Shown one piece after another: positions 26,916-35,854 of a stretch of DNA of 56,682 nt. The DNA comes from Butyrivibrio sp. (GTDB lineage Bacteria > Bacillota > Clostridia > Lachnospirales > Lachnospiraceae). Every line of letters begins with the position of its first letter. Positions within the stretch are counted from its first letter, which is position 1. Location: assembly GCA_017446685.1 (NCBI GenBank), contig JAFSQI010000101.1, positions 1-56,682 on the forward strand, given 5' to 3'. Below the pieces are notes generated by a model that worked only from the letters and a program-made list of their open reading frames with translations, was not told the DNA's origin and did no database searches. A program made the translations under genes and the position numbers.

Positions 26916-28052
26916 ATGCGCATAAATTTTAATGTTCCACCATATACAGGAAAAGAAATTGAATATATAAAGGAGTGTGTTGACAACCAGAAAATTTGTG
27001 GTGATGGTCCGTACACTCAGAAAGCAAATGAGTGGTTTGAGAAAAAAACGGGAGTAAGTAAGGTGCTTCTTACAACATCCTGTACACATGCAACAGAAAT
27101 GTCTGCTATTCTTGCCGGAATCAAAGAAGGCGATGAAGTTATTATGCCTTCATATACTTTTGTTTCTACGGCCAATGCATTTGTACTTCGTGGAGCAAAG
27201 GTAATATTTGTGGATATCAGACCTGATACCATGAACATTGATGAGAATCTGATTGAGCAGGCAATCACTTCCAAAACCAGAGCTATAGTTCCTATGCATT
27301 ATGCAGGCGTTGGCTGTGAGATGGATACTATCATGGATATTGCAAGAAGACATAACCTGTTCGTTATTGAGGATGCAGCTCAGGGTGTTATGTCCACATA
27401 CAAGGGAAAAGCGCTTGGAGCAATTGGTGACTTTGGCAATTACAGCTTCCATGAAACCAAGAATTACAGTATGGGAGAAGGCGGAGCTCTTTTGCTTCGT
27501 GATGAAACGTATGTTGATGATGCTATAATAATAAGAGAAAAAGGAACCAACAGAACTCTTTATAAGCTGGGAAAAGTAGATAAATACAGCTGGATTGAAC
27601 CGGGATCTTCATATCTTCCAAGTGAGATGAATGCGGCATATCTGTATGCTCAGCTTGAGCTTGCAGACGAAATCAATAATGCCAGACTGGATCATTGGAA
27701 CAGATACTATAATGCACTGCTTCCGCTTAAGGAAAAAGGATTGATTGAACTTCCGTATATACCAAAGGAATGTGTCCAGAATGGTCATATGTTCTATATT
27801 AAGTGTAAAGATTTTGAGGAGAGATCAGGCCTGATCAAGTATTTGCAGAGCAATGATATTCTTCCTGCATCTCACTATGTACCGCTTCATTCTTCAAAGG
27901 CAGGGCTAAAATACAGTGAGTTTAGAGGAGAAGACCGTTATACTACAAAGGAAAGTGAAAGACTTCTTAGACTCCCTATGTATTATAAGTTAACAGATGA
28001 GGATTTGGATGAAGTTGTTATGAGAGTCAAAGAGTACTATAAGTTTTCATGA
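26916..28052 (+). CDS. wecE: dTDP-4-amino-4,6-dideoxygalactose transaminase
   Basis: WecE transfers an amino group from glutamate to dTDP-4-keto-6-deoxyglucose, forming the Fuc4N nucleotide sugar. The 378 residues match E. coli WecE over their whole length, including GDEVIMPSYTFVSTANAFV, SFHETKNY with the pyridoxal-phosphate lysine (Lys182), IREKGTNR and TTKESERLLRLP. AAAGGAG precedes the ATG. Its substrate needs RmlA and RmlB, which are not in the window. The likely product after acetylation is dTDP-Fuc4NAc. Confidence 0.88.
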   Translation: MRINFNVPPYTGKEIEYIKECVDNQKICGDGPYTQKANEWFEKKTGVSKVLLTTSCTHATEMSAILAGIKEGDEVIMPSYTFVSTANAFVLRGAKVIFVDIRPDTMNIDENLIEQAITSKTRAIVPMHYAGVGCEMDTIMDIARRHNLFVIEDAAQGVMSTYKGKALGAIGDFGNYSFHETKNYSMGEGGALLLRDETYVDDAIIIREKGTNRTLYKLGKVDKYSWIEPGSSYLPSEMNAAYLYAQLELADEINNARLDHWNRYYNALLPLKEKGLIELPYIPKECVQNGHMFYIKCKDFEERSGLIKYLQSNDILPASHYVPLHSSKAGLKYSEFRGEDRYTTKESERLLRLPMYYKLTDEDLDEVVMRVKEYYKFS

Positions 28053-28086
28053 ACTTAGCAACTGAAATAATTTTTGAGGATTAGAT

Positions 28087-29895
28087 ATGGGTAAGGCGCG
28101 TTTTAATGTAAGCTTCATAGTGTCAGCTTTAGCAATAGTGGCTGTTATGATTGCGGTTGCTCTTACCGGAGACTACTTTTTTGACCTTAATGATGATGTT
28201 TTAATGAAAGATATTCTCTCAGGGGCATACACAGGTGTCCCTGAGGGGCATAATATACAAATGCTGTATTTGATCAGCTTGTTTATCTCCTTACCTTACA
28301 GAATTGGGATAGAAGCAGATTGGTATGGCATTTTTTTATGTTTTTGCCAATACTTCTGCCTCTTTATCATTTTGTTTAGAACAATCCGCAAGACTGAAAG
28401 CATAACCAAAAAGATAGCTTTAGCAGTGATTGAAGTGTTGGTCATATTGGGGCTTTTTCTGCCTCACCTTTTATTTGTGCAATATACAGTAATTTGCGGG
28501 CTTATGTCAGCTACGGCTGCTTTTTTGATCATAACGCCATATGATGAAGCCCTGGAAAAAAGAGAGAATATACTTGCAGTAGTATTGCTTATTATTGCAT
28601 TTCTCATAAGATCTGAGATGCTGCTATTGACTTTACCGCTTGTGGGAGTGGCTATTCTTATAAGATGGGGATTAAAAATATATGCTCTTGAGGATTATAA
28701 GGCACATATTGATGAAATAAAAAAGTATACAGCGCATTATTTAGTATTATGCTTTGCTATAGTGGCAGGAATGATTCTTTGTATCGTAACTCATAAGATG
28801 GCTTATTCATCTGATGACTGGAAGGAATTTACAAGATTTTTTGACAACAGAACCGAACTTTATGATTTTCAGTACATTCCGGACTATGATGAAAATGCAG
28901 ATTTTTATAATAGCATAGGACTTTCAAAAGCTGAATATCAGCTACTGGTCAATTATAATTTTTCCCTGGATGATGAGATAAATGCAGATACGCTCTTGGC
29001 GGTTGCTGAGTATGCTGATTCCGTAAAAGGAGAAGAGACACCTTTATTTACTAAGCTTAAGCAGGCTGTTTCGCTGTATTTCTACAGATTACATCAGTTT
29101 TCAAAGCCAAAATCATATGAATATCCAATGACCGACTATCCTTGGAATCTGGCGGCGATTATTCTATATATAGCAGTAATTGCTGTATTTGCAATAGAAA
29201 AAGAAAAGAAACAACCTTTATTAATTCCGGCAGCGCTTGTTATTACTCTTTTTGCGTGCAGATCAGTTCTTTGGCTTTTTATAATTTTTAGGGGAAGAGA
29301 TCCCATAAGGATAACTCATCCTTTATATTTAATGGAAATTCTTATTTTAATCGGGATTATTTTTAGTATCAGCAGTAAAAAGGGAACTGAAAAAGCGATA
29401 TTTTCTCTGCTTATTGCAATACTTGGAATTTCAGCTATACCATCACAGATTAAAATTTCCAAGAATGAGCAGTCATTAAGGGAAGAATGTCTGGAAAATT
29501 ACCGTGCATTATATGAGTATTTTGAAAACCATCAAGATGATTTTTATTTTATTGATGTGTACACAAGTGTATCATATGCTGATGAGGTTGAACAAAATGT
29601 GGCAACCTATAGTGAAAAAATGTTTGAAAACGTGAATAATTCTTGCTATAACCATGACATTCTCGGAGGCTGGGCTGCAAAAAGTCCTTTAAGTTCAAGG
29701 AAATTAGCTAAAGCCGGCTACAAAAATGTACAGGATGCACTTATTTCTCAAAATGTATTTTTTGTTCAGAACAAATCTAAAGATACACAGTGGCTATACG
29801 ATTACTACAAGGACAAAGGGATTGAGATAAGTATTATCAAGATTGATGAGATAGCAAATCTTTTTGCTGTTTACTCTGTACAGGAAGCAAATTAA
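28087..29895 (+). CDS. Large multispanning membrane protein, probable GT-C transferase
   Basis: A 602-residue protein with about eleven membrane helices and a soluble C-terminal tail of about 150 residues. The first outer loop has FDLNDDVLMKDILSGAYTG (32-50), an acidic motif comparable in place to those of GT-C enzymes. I do not recognise a named family. It lies between wecE and an acetyltransferase in a Gtr-like cluster, where the third Gtr component, the outer-face transferase, would be expected. It has a GAGGA site 7 bases before the ATG. Confidence 0.55.
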   Translation: MGKARFNVSFIVSALAIVAVMIAVALTGDYFFDLNDDVLMKDILSGAYTGVPEGHNIQMLYLISLFISLPYRIGIEADWYGIFLCFCQYFCLFIILFRTIRKTESITKKIALAVIEVLVILGLFLPHLLFVQYTVICGLMSATAAFLIITPYDEALEKRENILAVVLLIIAFLIRSEMLLLTLPLVGVAILIRWGLKIYALEDYKAHIDEIKKYTAHYLVLCFAIVAGMILCIVTHKMAYSSDDWKEFTRFFDNRTELYDFQYIPDYDENADFYNSIGLSKAEYQLLVNYNFSLDDEINADTLLAVAEYADSVKGEETPLFTKLKQAVSLYFYRLHQFSKPKSYEYPMTDYPWNLAAIILYIAVIAVFAIEKEKKQPLLIPAALVITLFACRSVLWLFIIFRGRDPIRITHPLYLMEILILIGIIFSISSKKGTEKAIFSLLIAILGISAIPSQIKISKNEQSLREECLENYRALYEYFENHQDDFYFIDVYTSVSYADEVEQNVATYSEKMFENVNNSCYNHDILGGWAAKSPLSSRKLAKAGYKNVQDALISQNVFFVQNKSKDTQWLYDYYKDKGIEISIIKIDEIANLFAVYSVQEAN

Positions 29896-29962
29896 AGTAA
29901 TCAAAGAAGCCAGACATTTATACAATATATTGTAAATCTGCCAAGAAGGAATATTTATAGAA

Positions 29963-30493
29963 ATGAATAATAATGAATTTGAAATGATAGGAAAAAAAGT
30001 ATCATTAAGGCTTATAACAAGGGATGATACTGATCTTATTGTTAAGTGGAGGAACAATGACAGGATAAGGAACAACTTTGTATACAGAGAGTTTTTTACC
30101 AAAGAAATACACGAAAACTGGTTAATAACAAAAGTTGATACCGGCAAAGTGGTTCAGATGATAATATGTGAAAATTCAAGAGACAACAGACCTGTTGGAA
30201 GCGTCTATTTGAGATATGATGATGATAACAGTAAAATTGCGGAATATGGAATTTTTATTGGCGAAGATGATGCTGTGGGTAAAGGGTATGGCAATGAAAC
30301 AGCCAGTCTAACGGTAGAGTATGCCAAAAACAAGCTTGGGCTGGATAAGCTGATGCTTAGAGTTTTTTCGTATAATAAGATTGCTCAAAAGAGTTATGAA
30401 CATGCAGGCTTTAGGAAGTCCGGTGAACTTCCTATGGTTGTATGCAGTGACGGACAAAAAAGTGATATGATACTCATGGAGCTTGTTTTATAG
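29963..30493 (+). CDS. GNAT acetyltransferase, candidate Fuc4N N-acetyltransferase
   Basis: A 176-residue GNAT protein of the RimJ/RimL-like type, with the acetyl-CoA loop GKGYGNE (106-112) and a C-terminal SYEHAGFRKSG segment. It is distinct from the PseH-like protein at 16223. By position, two genes after wecE and just before the GtrB-like gene, it is the natural candidate to acetylate the 4-amino group of the WecE product, a job done by WecD in E. coli. It does not closely resemble WecD in sequence, so this is inferred from context. Confidence 0.6.
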   Translation: MNNNEFEMIGKKVSLRLITRDDTDLIVKWRNNDRIRNNFVYREFFTKEIHENWLITKVDTGKVVQMIICENSRDNRPVGSVYLRYDDDNSKIAEYGIFIGEDDAVGKGYGNETASLTVEYAKNKLGLDKLMLRVFSYNKIAQKSYEHAGFRKSGELPMVVCSDGQKSDMILMELVL

Positions 30494-30530
30494 TGAGGTA
30501 CTATAAATATAATTACGAGGTAGTTTTTTG

Positions 30531-31481
30531 ATGTCAGATAAGAAGAAAAAAATAAGTTTTGTCATTCCATGCTACAGGTCTGAGAAGACACTTGGCAGTG
30601 TGATAAAAGAGATAGATGAAACAATGCAGAAATTGCTGAATTATACCTATGAGGTTGTGCTGGTAAATGACGGTTCACCGGATAATACCTGGGATACAAT
30701 CTGTGATATAGCCAAAAAAGATTCATTTGGACGTATTCTTGGAATAAATTTTGCAAAGAATTTCGGACAACATTCCGCAATAATGGCAGGTTTAAATTAT
30801 GTTAACGGTGATTATATAATTTGTCTTGATGATGATGGGCAGACACCGGCTTCTGAGGCAGGAAAACTTATCAATGCTCTGGAAAATGGAGCAGATGTGG
30901 TATATGCCAAATACGGGCATAAGCAGCATAATATTTTCAGAAATTTTGGAACTTTTATGAATGAGACTATGGCATCGGTCATGTTGGGTAAACCTAAAGA
31001 TTTGTATGTCTCAAGTTATTTTGCAGTAAGAAAATTTGTGGTAGATGAAATGATAAAATATGAAAGTTCCTATCCTTATGTCATCGGACTGGTGCTCAGA
31101 ACTACAAAGAATATTGTAAATGTGGATGTCAATCACAGAAAACGCGAAGTTGGTGAGAGCGGCTACAATTTTGTCAAGCTTTTTGGTCTTTGGGTTAACG
31201 GTTTTACTGCATTTAGTATTAAACCACTTAGAATAGCAACTTTTTCAGGTACAATTTTTGCTATATTAGGTTTTCTTTATGGTATATATACAATAATCAA
31301 AAAGTTTGTAAATCCAATTGCGCCAATGGGCTATGCAGCACTTATGAGCGCTGTTATCTTTATGGGGGGAATGATAATGCTCATGCTTGGAATGATTGGA
31401 GAATATGTTGGGAGAACCTACATTTCTCAAAATAAAAATCCCCAATATGTAATCCGCGAGACAACGCGAAATGATGAGTAA
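30531..31481 (+). CDS. GtrB/ArnC-like polyprenyl-phosphate glycosyltransferase
   Basis: This enzyme transfers a sugar to undecaprenyl phosphate, giving the donor for outer-face transferases. The 316 residues hold a GT2 domain with VNDGS (45-49), NFGQHSAIMAGL (77-88) as in ArnC and GtrB, and LDDDGQTP (99-106), followed by two C-terminal helices and a GEYVGRTY tail. ATG 30531 is preferred; a TTG directly before it would add one residue. With GtrA upstream this completes a Gtr-type pair. The sugar may be Fuc4NAc. Confidence 0.85.
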   Translation: MSDKKKKISFVIPCYRSEKTLGSVIKEIDETMQKLLNYTYEVVLVNDGSPDNTWDTICDIAKKDSFGRILGINFAKNFGQHSAIMAGLNYVNGDYIICLDDDGQTPASEAGKLINALENGADVVYAKYGHKQHNIFRNFGTFMNETMASVMLGKPKDLYVSSYFAVRKFVVDEMIKYESSYPYVIGLVLRTTKNIVNVDVNHRKREVGESGYNFVKLFGLWVNGFTAFSIKPLRIATFSGTIFAILGFLYGIYTIIKKFVNPIAPMGYAALMSAVIFMGGMIMLMLGMIGEYVGRTYISQNKNPQYVIRETTRNDE

Positions 31482-33174
31482 AGGGAAAAAGACTGAATTG
31501 AAAACTACAAATAAAAAAAGAGATAATTTAGCCTGGCTTATGTCAGGCTTATTTGGCATTTTATCAGGAATGTTTCTAGTATTTGGATATCAACTTGAAA
31601 AGTTTGATCATATTGATTTATCTGATAGAAATTCTATGCTTGTAATGCTGGCAATGATGATTGTTCTGGCTGTAGATACAAAACATGTATGGAATAATTA
31701 TAATGCCAGAAACCGCGGACAGAAGTTTCTGGGACTGATAGACTTGACAAAATACGCTTTGAATCCTTCAGAAGAAAAAACTCATGAAGACAGCAAAAGT
31801 TTTTATGTTACATGGGGAACTTTGGTTATTCTTAATTTTCCTGTCCTTCTTGCGGAATTTCCCGGTTTTTTTGTGTATGACGCTCAGGATGAGCTAAATG
31901 AAGTACTGACAAGGTCATTTTCGACACATCATCCTCTTTTGCATGTGCTTTTGCTTGGAGGAATTATAGCTTTTGTACATAAACTAAGCGGTTCCTGGAA
32001 TGCAGGCATTTTTACATATCTGTTTTTCCAGATGCTGGTTATTACTGCGATTTTTGCGTATGTTCTTTGTTACATGCAAAAATGCGGAATAGGTAATAAG
32101 AGAAAGATTGCGTATACTCTTTACTATGGACTTTTTCCTACTATAGTCATGTTTACGCTCTGTTCCAGTAAAGACGGTCTTTTTTCAGCTCTGTTGTTGC
32201 TTCTGACTGTGTATTTGATCCAGCTTTTAAAAAATACAGAAGATTTTATAAAAGATCGCAGAAAAGTAATCGCTTTTATCATCACTGCAACCTTGATGCC
32301 ATGCTTTAGACATAACGGTTTTTATTCTTATCTTGTATTTGTTCCTTTTGTGCTTGCATATTTTATAAAAAAGCTTAACAAGACTCTTACAGCACTCCTT
32401 ATCCTGCCGGTGTTTTTTTATCTGGTAATTTCAAATATTTTGGGATGTATCAGCAGTGAAGGAACTCATCATCAGGAAATGCTCACAGTTCCAATAATGC
32501 AGCTTGCAAGAGTATACACCTATGAAAAAGACAGTATGACACAAGAAGAGATAAATACACTTACATCATATATTCCGGAAGAAAACTTAAGTCTCTATAC
32601 ACCAAGAGTTTCTGATATGGTAAAGGTCGGATTTAATAATGAGCTTTATGAAAAAGACTCTGCTTCTTTCTATAAGCTATGGGCAGATAATCTTATAAAA
32701 CATCCAATGACTTATGTAAATGCATGGCTTTTAACTTCATATGGTTTCTGGTATCCGGCAGCAAATATTAATGTATATAAAGGAAACAGTGTTTTTACAT
32801 TTACATATGATGAAAGTTCATATTTCGGTTATGAAGTAGAACTGCCGGGAGAAAGACACAGTTTTATTCCGGTAGTTGACAGGCTATACAGATATTTATC
32901 AATAGGAAGCTTTTTTGAGGATGCACCTGTTATATCCCTTGTAATGCTTCCGGGATTTGCAATGCTGTTATTTTTATTCGTGTTGCTGTATAGGCTTTCT
33001 GTTAAAAACATCCAGGGAGTACTTCCATTTTTACCAATGGTTTTGACATACCTTACAGTCCTTCTTGGTCCTACCTACCTTCCAAGGTATGTGGTTTATT
33101 TGTGGATGTGCCTTCCGCTTATCCGTATTTCAGGTGCAAATTTGATAAAGAATACTATGTATGATAATATTTAG
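31471..33174 (+). CDS. DUF6020-like multispanning membrane protein
   Basis: A 567-residue protein with about twelve helices. After two N-terminal helices comes a soluble stretch and then FPGFFVYDAQDELNE (130-144), with THHPLLH shortly after, a pattern I associate with the uncharacterised DUF6020 group of Firmicutes. Its start overlaps the GtrB-like gene by 11 bases, so the two are probably coupled. An outer-face transfer role, perhaps with the sugar carried by the GtrB product, is inference. Confidence 0.5.
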   Translation: MMSKGKKTELKTTNKKRDNLAWLMSGLFGILSGMFLVFGYQLEKFDHIDLSDRNSMLVMLAMMIVLAVDTKHVWNNYNARNRGQKFLGLIDLTKYALNPSEEKTHEDSKSFYVTWGTLVILNFPVLLAEFPGFFVYDAQDELNEVLTRSFSTHHPLLHVLLLGGIIAFVHKLSGSWNAGIFTYLFFQMLVITAIFAYVLCYMQKCGIGNKRKIAYTLYYGLFPTIVMFTLCSSKDGLFSALLLLLTVYLIQLLKNTEDFIKDRRKVIAFIITATLMPCFRHNGFYSYLVFVPFVLAYFIKKLNKTLTALLILPVFFYLVISNILGCISSEGTHHQEMLTVPIMQLARVYTYEKDSMTQEEINTLTSYIPEENLSLYTPRVSDMVKVGFNNELYEKDSASFYKLWADNLIKHPMTYVNAWLLTSYGFWYPAANINVYKGNSVFTFTYDESSYFGYEVELPGERHSFIPVVDRLYRYLSIGSFFEDAPVISLVMLPGFAMLLFLFVLLYRLSVKNIQGVLPFLPMVLTYLTVLLGPTYLPRYVVYLWMCLPLIRISGANLIKNTMYDNI

Positions 33175-33211
33175 ATTGGTTTTTTATCTGAAAATATAGG
33201 ATATAGCATAA

Positions 33212-35854
33212 ATGAGAAAAATAATAAATAAAAAAACAGCGATTGAAGTAATAATTCTTATATTGGCAATTATGGCAATACTCAGTATTTTTCCGCTGAG
33301 AGTGTGGACTAAAGTTCAGAGCTTTTCGACCGGCGGTGAACTTGTGGAGAAATCTGAATATATAAACTATGAATATACAATGGCGCAGAAATTTGTTATT
33401 CAATATGATAGGTTAAGTAGTGTTGAATTGTATATTCCTGAAGTCGAAAATGGTAGGTATATTACAGTCTCAATAATGGATGAGAATGCTCGCGAGCTTT
33501 TGAGAACTTATGTAGATACAGAAGAATTTGAAATTCCGGGATATGTAACTGTTCCGCTGGAACTCAATGTGGAAGTGGGAAAAGAGTATTACCTTTCTTT
33601 ACAGGCCTGTCGTTCCAAGTTTTATGTAGGACTTGAGGATATTCCGGATGACACTGCATATGTTGGCAGCTTGTTTTACAATTGGGCAGAGATACCGGCA
33701 AGACATGTCGCTGCTGTTTACAATTATAGACTTCCTGTAGATAAAACAGTATCCCTTATGGCAATTCTGATTATTTTAGTTGTTGCAGGATTGTTCATTA
33801 CTTTTACAGAGTCATATTTTCAAAAAAGACCTGAAAAGAACGATGTATTTACTTTGGAAAAGACTATAAGAATTGTAGCAAACCCAATTGTATTCATAGT
33901 GTTTGGGGCACTTATGATAATGGTCTTTCCACTTAGGATTTTTGATTCAAGAGTTATAGATATAATTTTTTACGAAGCAGGGCTCTTGATATCTGCGGCA
34001 GTTGTATTTTATGCCATAAACCATAAGGCTGTAAGGCATAGCATAGGAATATCATTTTGGCAAAATATTCAGGGAAGCGACAGAGTAAGATACGTGCTTA
34101 TGATGGTTGCAATTGCAATGTCAATCTGGTATGCAAGTGAGTATATGAATGATCTTTATGACATTTATCACACCCTGTCAGAGCGCAGGATTATCATTTG
34201 CCTGCTGATACTTATTATTTTGACCTTTACATATAGTCAGGCAATTAATTTGTATAATATAGTTTGGGTGATTCTTTCTGTAATTGCAGGAGTTAACATT
34301 TACAAGGACAATGCTCTTGCAGATACGGAAAAAGAGTATGATCTTCATAATCTTGCACTAAAGTATCTTATTATAATTGCGGTACTTGCAGGACTTGTTT
34401 TGATAAATCTTTTAAGAGAAGCGGTTGAGAGATTTGTAGCTTTAAAAAATGCAAAGATAATTGAAAAAAGTCACAAATATGTACTTTCCACTTTTGGGGG
34501 GCTTCTGATTTTATTATTTGCAGCACTGATAATTTTCAGAAATACCAGGCTTTGGGGAATTTATATGGTGCTTATTTTTGGTGCCTTGTATATTAAAGTT
34601 TTCTTTTGGAATGGGAAAAAAGACTGGTACAAAATTTTATCAGGCGGTCTGATGTTGAATTTTGCTATTTCACTTGGCTATTCCATACTCCACAGATATT
34701 TTCCGGCATATGTAAGTGGAAGATTTGCATTTATTTTTCATACAGTTACAGTTACCGCAGAATACCTTACATTTATGGGAGCTGTAGGGGCAGTGATGCT
34801 TGTAATAAAAGTTGTGGCTTTTCCGAGAAAGCTTTCGGCATTTGATTTATTTAAATCTGCCTGGAAAGAGATTGTGCTTTTTGGTTTTATAATGGCTTAT
34901 GCTATTTTTACTGTGTCAAGAACTGCTTATGCTGCGATTATTGTGAGCGTATTTCTTGTTGTCATTATTGTGGCGTTTAGAAATAAAGGTCAGTTTATTA
35001 GAATCATAGCTGTTATGCTTGTGGCGGTATTATTGTGCTTCCCGGCAGCCTTTACTTTACAGAGAATTATTCCTACAATAGTTGCCAATCCGGTGTTCTA
35101 TGATATTGATGATGCTGATGCTTCGGTAAGAGGCGGAGCTAATTGGGACAGCAACAATTTTATGTGTGTTGAGAGGTTTGCAGGTCTTTTTGCATCAAAG
35201 ATACTTGGTATAGAAGTCGGTGATTATACATATCCTGACGATGTATATAATTATGACGAAAATGGTGCGCCTTTATATGATATATACGGATATCCAATGG
35301 ATAATCCGGTTGAGGAACAGGAAAATGAAGAATATGGTATGGGAAAAATTCCTGTTCCTATGGATGGTTATCTTGCTGCGGGAGGCTTTTCCGGCGCAGA
35401 ACGGAGAATGCTTCTTGCACTGACGGCAGGATATGTGGATGAAAACAGTGTTATTGACGTTTTGTCAAATGGGCGTATAACTATATTCAAGTCCTATTTA
35501 AATGAACTTAATTTGACAGGACATGACTCTATGGGAGCATTGCTTCCAAATGGTGAAGTAGCAGTTCATGCACATAATACATATCTTCAGGTGGCATATG
35601 ATAATGGAATATTTACAGGGATTATTTTTGTGATGACAATAGTTTGTGCTCTATTTTCGTCGCTTTCTCTTTACAGGAAAAATGAAAAAGATGATCCGCT
35701 TACATTGCTTACTTTTGCCATCACCCTGGGATTTGCTGTTGCAGGACTTACAGAATGGGTTTTTCACTTTGGAAATCCTATGACTATTGCGCTTATGCTT
35801 TCATTTGCGGGAATGATTTTTAAGGAAAAGAATTATGAGTCAAAAGAAAAATAA
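33212..35854 (+). CDS. O-antigen polymerase/ligase homologue (Wzy_C type), unusually long
   Basis: An 880-residue membrane protein. Residues 1-29 hold the first helix. Then about 110 extracytoplasmic residues with a beta-rich look follow (about 40-160), and after that twelve or so helices. The C-terminal part contains a large outer loop and the polymerase motif HNTYLQVAYDNG (788-799) typical of O-antigen ligases and polymerases. It would polymerise or ligate lipid-linked units on the outer face. Family members are usually near 400-450 residues, so the front half is an extension. It overlaps the next gene by 20 bases. Confidence 0.78.
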   Translation: MRKIINKKTAIEVIILILAIMAILSIFPLRVWTKVQSFSTGGELVEKSEYINYEYTMAQKFVIQYDRLSSVELYIPEVENGRYITVSIMDENARELLRTYVDTEEFEIPGYVTVPLELNVEVGKEYYLSLQACRSKFYVGLEDIPDDTAYVGSLFYNWAEIPARHVAAVYNYRLPVDKTVSLMAILIILVVAGLFITFTESYFQKRPEKNDVFTLEKTIRIVANPIVFIVFGALMIMVFPLRIFDSRVIDIIFYEAGLLISAAVVFYAINHKAVRHSIGISFWQNIQGSDRVRYVLMMVAIAMSIWYASEYMNDLYDIYHTLSERRIIICLLILIILTFTYSQAINLYNIVWVILSVIAGVNIYKDNALADTEKEYDLHNLALKYLIIIAVLAGLVLINLLREAVERFVALKNAKIIEKSHKYVLSTFGGLLILLFAALIIFRNTRLWGIYMVLIFGALYIKVFFWNGKKDWYKILSGGLMLNFAISLGYSILHRYFPAYVSGRFAFIFHTVTVTAEYLTFMGAVGAVMLVIKVVAFPRKLSAFDLFKSAWKEIVLFGFIMAYAIFTVSRTAYAAIIVSVFLVVIIVAFRNKGQFIRIIAVMLVAVLLCFPAAFTLQRIIPTIVANPVFYDIDDADASVRGGANWDSNNFMCVERFAGLFASKILGIEVGDYTYPDDVYNYDENGAPLYDIYGYPMDNPVEEQENEEYGMGKIPVPMDGYLAAGGFSGAERRMLLALTAGYVDENSVIDVLSNGRITIFKSYLNELNLTGHDSMGALLPNGEVAVHAHNTYLQVAYDNGIFTGIIFVMTIVCALFSSLSLYRKNEKDDPLTLLTFAITLGFAVAGLTEWVFHFGNPMTIALMLSFAGMIFKEKNYESKEK

